A stretch of DNA of 5,631 nucleotides from Phycisphaerales bacterium. GTDB taxonomy: Bacteria; Planctomycetota; Phycisphaerae; Phycisphaerales; SM1A02. Shown here in pieces: positions 1 to 5,205 of the stretch. The stretch's first letter is position 1. The number at the start of each line of letters is the position of its first letter. The stretch spans positions 7,064 to 12,694 of the forward strand of contig DOVP01000257.1 in assembly GCA_003520025.1 (NCBI GenBank). The letters run 5' to 3'. The position numbers and the translations under genes are program-made. Under the pieces are notes generated by a model, which made no database searches, had not been told where the DNA came from, and saw nothing but the letters and a program-made list of their open reading frames with translations.

Positions 1-23
1 ATAGAAGTGCAGATATGTCGCAT
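1..23 (-). CDS. 5' end of a leftward gene, cut by the window edge; product unknown
   Basis: Only the first seven codons fall inside the window: an ATG at 23-21 followed by Arg-His-Ile-Cys-Thr-Ser, open to the edge. The product cannot be named. What makes it credible is the order of signals upstream on the same strand: a purine-rich AGGAAAGAGAGA (38-27) in ribosome-binding position, an operator-like dyad (44-56) and a promoter (100-73). The frame is also open upstream to a GTG at 68-66, which is an alternative start lying almost on the predicted transcription start, but the ATG has the better Shine-Dalgarno sequence. The call rests on signals rather than on any protein similarity, so it is tentative. 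Confidence 0.3.
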
Positions 24-43
24 GAGTCTCTCTTTCCTACAGG

Positions 44-56
44 CGACCTGAGGTCG
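44..56. promoter_or_regulatory. Perfect 6-bp dyad, possible operator
   Basis: CGACCT-G-AGGTCG is a perfect inverted repeat with a single central base. It lies between the predicted leftward transcription start (near 66) and the ribosome-binding sequence at 38-27, where a repressor could act. A one-base centre cannot form a normal RNA hairpin loop, so a protein-binding dyad is the better reading. No regulator is encoded in the window. Confidence 0.3.
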
Positions 57-72
57 TACAGGATCCACGAGA

Positions 73-100
73 AAGATAAGACGTTTGTAGGCTGGGTCAA
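73..100 (-). promoter_or_regulatory. Leftward sigma70-like promoter (TTGACC / TATCTT)
   Basis: On the minus strand, TTGACC (100-95) is followed after 16 nt by TATCTT (78-73). The -35 sits in GTTGACCCAGCCTAC, which matches the sequence around the -35 of the SMP-30 promoter (1230-1216) at 14 of 15 bases, into the spacer. It would start transcription near position 66 and serve the gene that leaves the left edge. The -10 is weaker than in the two sister promoters. Confidence 0.4.
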
Positions 101-203
101 CAACTTTTTCTATAGATCCCCCCCCGCATGCCCCTTCAGCAGCAACACGCCACCCCACGAGTGCCGAAAGAACAACACCTTCGTCTAGAGGGGCCGCTGT
201 GGG
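87..203 (-). repeat. Composite intergenic element, copy 1 (hairpin, box, promoter)
   Basis: This is the only copy with all three modules. Read on the minus strand it has a degenerate hairpin arm pair (200-171), then a box (about 168-112) and then the GTTGACCCAG -35 (101-92). The span 114-203 aligns with 2413-2503, sharing TAGATCC, CAACACGCC, GAGTG and ACAACACC in the same order. The span 96-170 aligns with 3922-3996, sharing GTCAACAA, CTTCAGCAGCAAC and GAGT-CCG in the same order. The hairpin is imperfect, with two G-U pairs and several mismatches. It begins about 60 nt beyond the stop of the leftward hydrolase and may terminate it. Positions 201-261 hold nothing else I can recognise. Confidence 0.6.
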
Positions 204-261
204 CGTAGCGGAGGATTGTGGGCAGAATCCCGGGCAAATTGAATGCAACTTACCATCAGCT

Positions 262-1176
262 TCAGCCGCCGAATTTCGGTTCGGGCAGGCCCTGAACACC
301 AAGACCGTGAATTGCGAACAGACTTCCCGGCTGTGGATGCCTTGCCAATTGCTCTGGGGTCACGAAGGACTGTTGTGATGTGACGTAAAGTGTTTCGTAG
401 TTGTCTCCGCCAAAGGTCACGCAGGTCGGACTGGGGATCGGCATGTCGATTTCTCGATCAATTCGACCTTGAGGATCGATGCGAAGAATCTTGCCTCCCA
501 TATTCAAGGCAAACCAGTAATACCCCTCGGTATCGACGGTCGCTCCGTCGATAATCCCGGGCTTTCGATCTTCAAGCGAAAGAAGTAGCCTTCGATTTTC
601 AATGTGGCCCTCGTCAATATCAAAGTCGAAGACATAGACCGCACACCCTGTCGTATCGCCGAAATACATCCGAGTGTCATCCGGGGCAAAGGCGATCCCA
701 TTGCTGCACACAAAGGAAAAGTCTTCTGCGCATTTGTGACACGTAAAATCTGGATCGAAGCGATAGATGTACGACGCCTTGTCCTTCAGTCGACCATCCA
801 TGCTGCCACACCAATAGCGCCCACGGCGGTCAATCTTTCCATCGTTCAGCCGACTGTGCGGCCTGTCCCCCTCGGGGTCGACGATCTGTTCGATCCGGCC
901 GGTTTCCAAATCGACGGCACAAAATCCAGAATTTGTGCCGGCGATCAATCCGCCGGTTGCCCGAAATCCAAAGGAACCCACTTGTTGGGGCATGCGCCAA
1001 ACATCGCGTTGCTTGGTCACGACATTCAATCGCTTTATCGACGGCCACCGTGGGCCGGCCAACTCCATGGAAGGTCCCGCGTGATCGGACCAGTAGAGGG
1101 AGGTTTCTTCGGCGGACCAGAGGGGCGACTCCCCCAAGCCATCATTGCACTCCCAGAGACATTCGATCTCGAACAT
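262..1176 (-). CDS. SMP-30/gluconolactonase/regucalcin-like hydrolase
   Basis: This 304-residue protein is a six-bladed beta-propeller of the SMP-30/gluconolactonase/LRE family, metal-dependent enzymes that open sugar lactones such as gluconolactone. The four expected metal ligands are all present: Glu16 in GLGESPLW, Asn111 in SRLNDGK, Asn159 in CSNGIAF and Asp210 in IIDGATVD. Arg109, next to Asn111, fits the substrate-contact arginine of the family. Length and blade spacing are normal and there is no signal peptide, so it is cytoplasmic. The open frame runs to 1290, but I start at the ATG 1176-1174: AAAAGG lies 6 nt upstream, a promoter lies just before it, and homology begins at once. The exact lactone substrate cannot be read from sequence; related members include luciferin-regenerating enzymes and lactone hydrolases of sugar-acid pathways. 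It stands alone, divergent from the esterase. Confidence 0.9.
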   Translation of the reverse strand: MFEIECLWECNDGLGESPLWSAEETSLYWSDHAGPSMELAGPRWPSIKRLNVVTKQRDVWRMPQQVGSFGFRATGGLIAGTNSGFCAVDLETGRIEQIVDPEGDRPHSRLNDGKIDRRGRYWCGSMDGRLKDKASYIYRFDPDFTCHKCAEDFSFVCSNGIAFAPDDTRMYFGDTTGCAVYVFDFDIDEGHIENRRLLLSLEDRKPGIIDGATVDTEGYYWFALNMGGKILRIDPQGRIDREIDMPIPSPTCVTFGGDNYETLYVTSQQSFVTPEQLARHPQPGSLFAIHGLGVQGLPEPKFGG

Positions 1177-1200
1177 TGCACACCTTTTCGTACAAGGGCC

Positions 1201-1229
1201 ATTAGAGGGGTGTCCGTAGGTTGGGTCAA
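1201..1229 (-). promoter_or_regulatory. Promoter of the SMP-30-like gene (TTGACC-17-TCTAAT)
   Basis: TTGACC (1229-1224) and TCTAAT (1206-1201) on the minus strand are separated by exactly 17 nt; each hexamer matches the sigma70 consensus at five of six positions. The predicted start is near 1194, giving a leader of about 18 nt that contains the AAAAGG ribosome-binding site. The same hexamer pair, with the same spacing and the same CTCTAATG context, occurs before the sulfotransferase gene. Confidence 0.65.
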
Positions 1230-1273
1230 CACCTAAAGAGCAGCTCCGTGAATATGAAGGTGCTGTGGGGCGG
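1216..1273 (-). repeat. Composite intergenic element, copy 2 (hairpin directly joined to promoter)
   Basis: Positions 1251-1273 match 2483-2505, the right arm of the copy 3 hairpin and its flank, at 20 of 23 bases. With the left arm at 1237-1249 and loop at 1250-1253 a degenerate hairpin of the same geometry (13-4-13) forms. Minus-strand order is hairpin, then GTTGACCCAACCTAC promoter, without the intervening box. Unlike the other hairpins it is not behind a leftward gene: it lies between two divergent genes, upstream of the promoter, so simple termination of a neighbouring gene does not explain it. The remainder of the divergent gap (1274-1332) shows nothing recognisable. Confidence 0.55.
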
Positions 1274-1332
1274 GGCTCGGTGCCTGCCATGGCTGTCTCT
1301 CAGACTGTTGCCGCCCCGACTGCCATCAATCC

Positions 1333-1360
1333 TTGCCCAGAGCACGACACGATGTAGAAT
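1333..1360 (+). promoter_or_regulatory. Possible promoter of the esterase (TTGCCC / TAGAAT)
   Basis: TTGCCC (1333-1338) and TAGAAT (1355-1360) are 16 nt apart on the plus strand. The -10 is good (five of six) and the -35 moderate (four of six). Transcription would start at about 1366-1368, essentially on the GTG chosen as start codon, suggesting a leaderless or nearly leaderless message. Confidence 0.35.
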
Positions 1361-1365
1361 CGGGC

Positions 1366-2415
1366 GTGGTCGCACATTCACTACCGCTGATGTTCATCTG
1401 TCTGACGCTGACGACGGCTGTTGCCGGCCCGCAGTGGCCGGGGCAGACGCCTCCAGACGAGGTGCCTGTCTATGTGCCCGCCGACTATGACCCGGATGAA
1501 CCGATGCCCCTGCTCATCTTCCTGCACGGCTATGTGCCGCTCACCACAGCATGGTATGACATTCTTCTTCCATTGCAGTCAGAGGCCAACGACCACGGTT
1601 ACATATTCGCCAAGCCTGTTGGCAGCCAGGATGAAATTGGCGAGTTCTATTGGAATGCAACCGACGCGTGCTGCGACATGTGGGGGAGCAATCCGGATCA
1701 TGTCGGCTACCTGCTGGCGCTCGTAGACTCAATCGAGGCGAACTACAATATTGATCCTGGCCGTGTTCACCTCATTGGTCACTCCAATGGCGGCTTCATG
1801 TGTCACCGCATGGCCTGCGACGCTGCGGGAAAGTTTGCGTCCGTCGTGAGCATTGCCGGTGCGATGTGGAATGACCCTTCGAATTGTCAGCCAACCGAGC
1901 CCATCCATGTGCTGGAGATTCACGGTACGATCGACCCGGTGATCTGGTGGCTTGGCGGGTTCATTGGCCTTACGCCGTATCCCGGCGTGAACACGACCAT
2001 CGAGTATTGGGCGGCGTGGAATGGTTGCTCGACCACCGCGACTGAGGGCGGATACTTCGACCTGGACTGGATCATCTGGTTTGATGAAACGACCCGGTGG
2101 ATCTATGGCGAATGCGATGATGCTTCTGCTGGATCGGCGGAGTTGTGGGAAGTTGGCGCAGGCGGTCACTTTGTTTCTTTTTCGGATGAGGGGATCTCAG
2201 TGCTCTTCAACTATCTCGACACTCATTCGAAGCCGATACCAGAGCCGGAGTGCGTTGCCGACGTGACCGGCGATCAACTGGTGGATATCGCGGACTTGTT
2301 GCTGGTGATCAACGACTGGGGAACCGATGATGCGACTTCGGACATCAATGATGACGGCATCGTCGATGTGACCGACCTGCTCATCGTGATGGGTGACTGG
2401 GGACAGTGTGCCTAG
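1366..2415 (+). CDS. Secreted PHB-depolymerase/feruloyl-esterase-like hydrolase with C-terminal dockerin
   Basis: An alpha/beta-hydrolase of the LpqC/poly(3-hydroxybutyrate) depolymerase-like esterase family, 349 residues from the GTG at 1366. Residues 1-20 form a signal peptide ending AVA, so the enzyme is exported. The oxyanion-side LHGY is at 53-56 and the nucleophile elbow G-H-S140-N-G-G at 138-143. Asp190 (HGTIDP) and His268 (GAGGHF) complete a likely triad. The WNATDACCD segment at 96-104 is typical of this family, whose members cleave polyester or feruloyl/acetyl esters; the substrate here is not determined. Residues 296-348 are a duplicated dockerin-type repeat (DVTGDQLVD and DINDDGIVD, each followed by D-L-L and W-G). 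The start is uncertain: a TTG at 1333 and an ATG at 1390 are in frame and none has a clear ribosome-binding site. GTG 1366 gives the best signal peptide. Confidence 0.85.
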   Translation: MVAHSLPLMFICLTLTTAVAGPQWPGQTPPDEVPVYVPADYDPDEPMPLLIFLHGYVPLTTAWYDILLPLQSEANDHGYIFAKPVGSQDEIGEFYWNATDACCDMWGSNPDHVGYLLALVDSIEANYNIDPGRVHLIGHSNGGFMCHRMACDAAGKFASVVSIAGAMWNDPSNCQPTEPIHVLEIHGTIDPVIWWLGGFIGLTPYPGVNTTIEYWAAWNGCSTTATEGGYFDLDWIIWFDETTRWIYGECDDASAGSAELWEVGAGGHFVSFSDEGISVLFNYLDTHSKPIPEPECVADVTGDQLVDIADLLLVINDWGTDDATSDINDDGIVDVTDLLIVMGDWGQCA

Positions 2416-2468
2416 ATCCACCGCGTGCCGCTCTAGAAACAACACGCCGCCATCTGAGTGACGAAACA

Positions 2469-2498
2469 ACAACACCCCCGTCAATACGGAGGTGCTGT
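2469..2498 (-). terminator. Hairpin terminator of the sulfotransferase gene
   Basis: A 13-bp stem (2498-2486 with 2481-2469) and 4-nt loop begin 21 nt past the TAG stop of the leftward gene. As minus-strand RNA all 13 positions pair, two of them G-U; as plus-strand RNA the same two positions are A-C mismatches, so the leftward transcript is the intended one. The tail UGUUGUUUC is only moderately U-rich, so termination efficiency is uncertain. Confidence 0.6.
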
Positions 2499-2518
2499 GG
2501 GGTGGTGGTGGTGGGGGG
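2499..2518 (+). other. G-rich tract, possible G-quadruplex
   Basis: Five G runs in 20 nt (GGGG, GG, GG, GG, GGGGGG) are each separated by a single T. This can form at least a two-layer quadruplex in plus-strand DNA or RNA. It lies between the hairpin and the sulfotransferase stop codon. The triplet GGT part may also be a slippage-prone microsatellite. Confidence 0.45.
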
Positions 2519-2519
2519 A

Positions 2520-3899
2520 CTACGAAGGACAGGGGCCCCAGTTGGCGATGACCATGAGAATGTCGTTGACATCTACGATTGAGTCACCGGTGACATCGGC
2601 ATCGCATTCTGCACACGGGCCCCAGTGCGCGATGACCAGGAGGATGTCATTCACGCCAACGACATTGTCACCATCAGCATCAGCATCGCAGGTGTCGTCT
2701 TTCGGGTCAAGAATGCCAAACGGGTACTTTACTGCACGCATGAGCTTGCCTGATGTGAAGTGTTGCCAAGCAATTTGTCCCTCGGAATCGACTTCTCTGA
2801 TCTCCTGACCTGGTCCATCAGTTGCAATGGTGTTGCCGTTGGGCAATCGATAGACCCCGCAAAGATGATCGCCATGAAAGCCGGGCTCTTCATAGAAGAA
2901 GACGTAGTCTCCAGGCAATGGGGCATAGGGTTGTTCCTCACTGATCTCATATGTTCCGTCCGGCAACAGTGGTGTTATGAACTCGATCAGATCAGAAGTA
3001 TTGTCATCGTTTCCATTGTTGAAGAGCAACAGGTTGCCTTCGCCGGGCAATCCATCGTCAATCCAGTTCACACCATGTACATTCCAGAGGACATGTTGCC
3101 CCGTCCGCTCGTAGTTTCCTGGATTCCCCCAGCGATAGAGAAAGTCGCCCGCTGAACCAGCGGCCTCTTCAGTTGTTGTTGCATGGTCGATGATGAAGAT
3201 CTCATCGAGACTGTTGGAACTCATCACGATCTGGTCAAGTTCTGGGTGGTAGTCCAACGCATTCACATGGATCCAGTCACCATTATCAGGATGGATGTTG
3301 CCTTTATTGATATCCATCTTCTCCGGGTGTTCGGAGATCACTCCGTAGTTGGGTAGTGACGGGCTCATGTCCTGAATGAGGTGATCCCACAAGTGCCACT
3401 CCCACACGATGTTTCCTGTTTCGGGCCCCGTGGGTTGTACTTCGATGATCTGCGTTGGCCAGATCTCACCGTTGAGATTCTGCCTGCCAACTGCTTGGCC
3501 TTCCTGCTGTGTCTTTCGCTCCCACGCCACAATAAGAACGTTGCCGTTGGGCATGGGGCAGATGTCGTGATGCGGCTGATTGTTCTCGTCTGAGAATGTG
3601 AAATCCCAGAGCAAGGTTCCATCTAATGAAAAGTGTTGGATGCGACCGCCATACGCTGCGCCATGCATTGCTGGCTGCCCGGCAACTCGACAGGGTCGCA
3701 TGAGCTCTCCCCCTTGAAGCAGATATGGAGTGCTTGCAATCGTTGAAGCACCAACCCACTCATGAAGCACATCTCCGTCGTTGTTGATCAGGACGGTTCG
3801 ATTAGAATCAGGCCCCATGGTTGTGTTGAACAAAGTCAGTCCGTTAAACGGAACCGCTGTAATTACAAGTATGGGAATCAGAGTGGCCATGAGCGTCAT
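2520..3899 (-). CDS. Secreted arylsulfotransferase-like (ASST) protein with C-terminal dockerin
   Basis: This is a beta-propeller protein of the arylsulfotransferase (ASST) superfamily, whose studied members move sulfate between phenolic compounds through a histidine. Numbered from the upstream TTG at 3929, the family-like blocks are the early LINNDGDVLHEW (47-58), HHDICPMPNGN (120-130), WEWHLWDHLIQD (176-187), HVNALDYHPE (221-230), WNVHGVNWIDDG (282-293) and RLPNGNT (361-367). His221 and His285 are candidate catalytic histidines, but I cannot assign them. Residues about 415-466 are two dockerin-like repeats, DADADGDNVVG and DADVTGDSIVD, each ending in W-G-P-C. A hydrophobic leader (MATLIPILVITAV) implies export. 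The start is unsettled: TTG 3929 supplies an arginine in the n-region, ATG 3899 is the first ATG, and ATG 3890 best fits the promoter. The gene stands alone and converges on the esterase. Confidence 0.82.
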   Translation of the reverse strand: MTLMATLIPILVITAVPFNGLTLFNTTMGPDSNRTVLINNDGDVLHEWVGASTIASTPYLLQGGELMRPCRVAGQPAMHGAAYGGRIQHFSLDGTLLWDFTFSDENNQPHHDICPMPNGNVLIVAWERKTQQEGQAVGRQNLNGEIWPTQIIEVQPTGPETGNIVWEWHLWDHLIQDMSPSLPNYGVISEHPEKMDINKGNIHPDNGDWIHVNALDYHPELDQIVMSSNSLDEIFIIDHATTTEEAAGSAGDFLYRWGNPGNYERTGQHVLWNVHGVNWIDDGLPGEGNLLLFNNGNDDNTSDLIEFITPLLPDGTYEISEEQPYAPLPGDYVFFYEEPGFHGDHLCGVYRLPNGNTIATDGPGQEIREVDSEGQIAWQHFTSGKLMRAVKYPFGILDPKDDTCDADADGDNVVGVNDILLVIAHWGPCAECDADVTGDSIVDVNDILMVIANWGPCPS

Positions 3900-3926
3900 T
3901 AGAGAGAAGGACCTGGCCTGAGTCAA
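3898..3926 (-). promoter_or_regulatory. Promoter of the sulfotransferase gene (TTGACT-17-TCTAAT)
   Basis: TTGACT (3926-3921) and TCTAAT (3903-3898) on the minus strand are 17 nt apart, each five of six to the consensus. The arrangement copies that of the SMP-30 promoter. The -10 overlaps the ATG at 3899, and the predicted start falls 7-8 nt later, at the next in-frame ATG (3890-3888). If the promoter is right, translation from 3899 or 3929 is excluded for this transcript and the message is leaderless. Confidence 0.55.
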
Positions 3927-3996
3927 CAATAGTTTTCACAGCTCCCCCTACATGCTGCTTCAGCAGCAACGCATTGCCATCTGAGTACCGCATCAG
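3898..3996 (-). repeat. Composite intergenic element, copy 4 (box and promoter)
   Basis: The span 3922-3996 aligns with copy 1 (96-170). Minus-strand order is GGTACTCAGATGG, a perfect hairpin TGCTGC-TGAA-GCAGCA (3968-3953), GGGGGAGCT and the GTTGACTCAG -35. The 30-nt hairpin module is missing, which fits the context: no leftward gene lies upstream, because the acetyltransferase gene points away. The rest of this divergent gap (3997-4037) holds a further AGTCAAC but no convincing -10. Confidence 0.6.
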
Positions 3997-4049
3997 CTTG
4001 GCCACGGTGAAAATGGGAGTCAACTTTCTCATGCACTGTGGATTTCACA

Positions 4050-5093
4050 ATGGGGCAAGTCCAAGCGATCCCCGAGAGCCTTTGTAGTGTTGTAGTGATA
4101 TCATTCCGTATCGTGGATACAGCATCAACATCATTCAGCCTGCGAGAGATGCGACTCGAAATTGATGATCTGCAGAAATGGTTTGATCTGAACGAGTTTG
4201 ACCGTGTCGAAGATGAGCCCAGACTTCCACCCGAAAAGATGCTTGAGACACGCAAGCAAGCTGTCGAAGACCATGGAAAGACATGCTTTGGATTTGTTCT
4301 TGAGTCCGAAGAGCAAACAGTTGGCATGGTCTCCTTTCACAACATCGGCACCTTGCTAAATATCGGCAAACCAATCTTCTGTGACGTCGTGATCAATCCA
4401 GAATTCCGCAGGCGAGGATTTGGCCGACAGCTCTATGAGTCTGGCCTGGACCGCCTTCGTGAACTCGGGTTTGATCGTTGCGTGGTTGGAGTACGGGAGG
4501 GCAATGAGGCCGCCTTGGCCTTTACGGAATATCTTGGTTGTTCCGAACTGGACCGGCAGTATCTTCTGACTATAGATCTTACAACTCTCTCTGATGAGGG
4601 AATTGCGACAAATGCAGATGACACCGTCCAACTCTTCAGTTTGGCTCAACTGCGTGATACAGATCCACAGTGGCGAGAGAAGCTCCATGACTTGTCCAAG
4701 GCATTTGAGAAGGATATTCCAAGCCGTGTTGAGGTCAGCATTTTCCCCGAGGATCTGGATGAATTCGAGAAGTTGTTGTATGTGGAATGGGAATTGGACC
4801 TAGATGGTTCATTCGTGGCAGTCATCGAAGGTGTATGGGCAGCAACTACCTGGAAGCGTACAGCGGGGGAAGACTGGTGCTATCACATCATGACCGGCGT
4901 ACGGCCGGAATTTCGACGCCGAGGGTTGGTGAAGACATTGAAGCGAGCGGGGTTTGCATGGGCAATGAGAGTAGGGATTCGATACATCCACACAAATCAA
5001 CAGGAAAGCAATCTGCCCATGCTTACATTGAACCGTCAACTTGGATTCGAAACCAAGTCCTGCTACATACTTCTGGAACATCAGTTTGGATAG
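4050..5093 (+). CDS. Tandem GNAT-family N-acetyltransferase
   Basis: The protein has two GCN5-related acetyltransferase domains in one chain, the layout also found in MshD-like enzymes. Numbered from the alternative GTG at 4038, domain 1 covers about 22-180 with the acetyl-CoA loop R124-R-R-G127-F-G129, preceded by the strand FCDVVINPEF. Domain 2 covers about 195-351 with R293-R-R-G296-L-V298 after IMTGVRPEF, then the typical late motif NLPMLTLNRQLGFE (325-338). Domain 1 keeps the full Q/R-x-x-G-x-G/A pattern; in domain 2 valine stands at the last position. There is no signal peptide, so it should act in the cytoplasm. The acceptor substrate is unknown. The start is uncertain: GTG 4038, ATG 4050 and GTG 4095 all lack a clear ribosome-binding site, and homology-like sequence begins only after 4095. 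No promoter could be assigned. Confidence 0.82.
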   Translation: MGQVQAIPESLCSVVVISFRIVDTASTSFSLREMRLEIDDLQKWFDLNEFDRVEDEPRLPPEKMLETRKQAVEDHGKTCFGFVLESEEQTVGMVSFHNIGTLLNIGKPIFCDVVINPEFRRRGFGRQLYESGLDRLRELGFDRCVVGVREGNEAALAFTEYLGCSELDRQYLLTIDLTTLSDEGIATNADDTVQLFSLAQLRDTDPQWREKLHDLSKAFEKDIPSRVEVSIFPEDLDEFEKLLYVEWELDLDGSFVAVIEGVWAATTWKRTAGEDWCYHIMTGVRPEFRRRGLVKTLKRAGFAWAMRVGIRYIHTNQQESNLPMLTLNRQLGFETKSCYILLEHQFG

Positions 5094-5162
5094 AGACATC
5101 CAATGACAAGATGATCAGATTGCGAGTGCTCCCAAGGCGGGGCAGTCTTCCAATCAACGACA

Positions 5163-5188
5163 ACAGCACCATCTACAGGGGGCGATGT
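5163..5188 (-). terminator. Weak hairpin after the cupin gene, possible degenerate copy of the repeat hairpin
   Basis: Minus-strand ACATCGCC (5188-5181) pairs with GGTGCTGT (5170-5163) at seven of eight positions, one of them G-U, around a 10-nt loop; it begins 17 nt past the cupin stop. The surrounding ACAACA...GATGTGG resembles the intergenic hairpin module. A competing perfect stem, GGCGAT-GTGG-ATCGCC (5181-5196), could serve the plus-strand acetyltransferase transcript instead. Neither has a strong U tract. Positions 5094-5162 show nothing else. Confidence 0.35.
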
Positions 5189-5205
5189 GGATCGCCATGC
5201 GAGAT

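Larger units (their letters stand above)
2413..2518 (-). repeat. Composite intergenic element, copy 3 (hairpin and box)
   Basis: This fills the whole gap between two converging genes. Minus-strand order is G/C-rich lead, hairpin (2498-2469), then box (about 2464-2413) with CTCAGATGG and CGTGTTG; the promoter module is absent. It aligns with copy 1 from the shared TAGATCC onward, and this TAG is the stop codon of the esterase. Positions 2465-2506 are identical to 5590-5631 over all 42 bases visible before the window ends. Confidence 0.7.

Noticed and set aside
604..1236. 210-codon plus-strand open frame
   Set aside because: It lies antisense to the SMP-30-like gene, whose metal ligands and family blocks are intact; the frame has no recognisable domain.
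1729..2169. 146-codon minus-strand open frame
   Set aside because: It is antisense to the core of the esterase, including its catalytic triad region, and shows no family features.
2413..2518. CRISPR array or transposon ends
   Set aside because: The copies are in separate gaps rather than in a spaced array, have no terminal inverted repeats or target duplications that I can see, and no cas or transposase gene is present.
2760..3155. 131-codon plus-strand open frame
   Set aside because: It is a shadow of the sulfotransferase gene on the other strand, low in recognisable motifs.
4014..4026. Another GAGTCAAC, as a fourth GTTGACTC promoter on the minus strand
   Set aside because: There is no acceptable -10 at 16-18 nt, and the surrounding sequence does not align with the other promoters.
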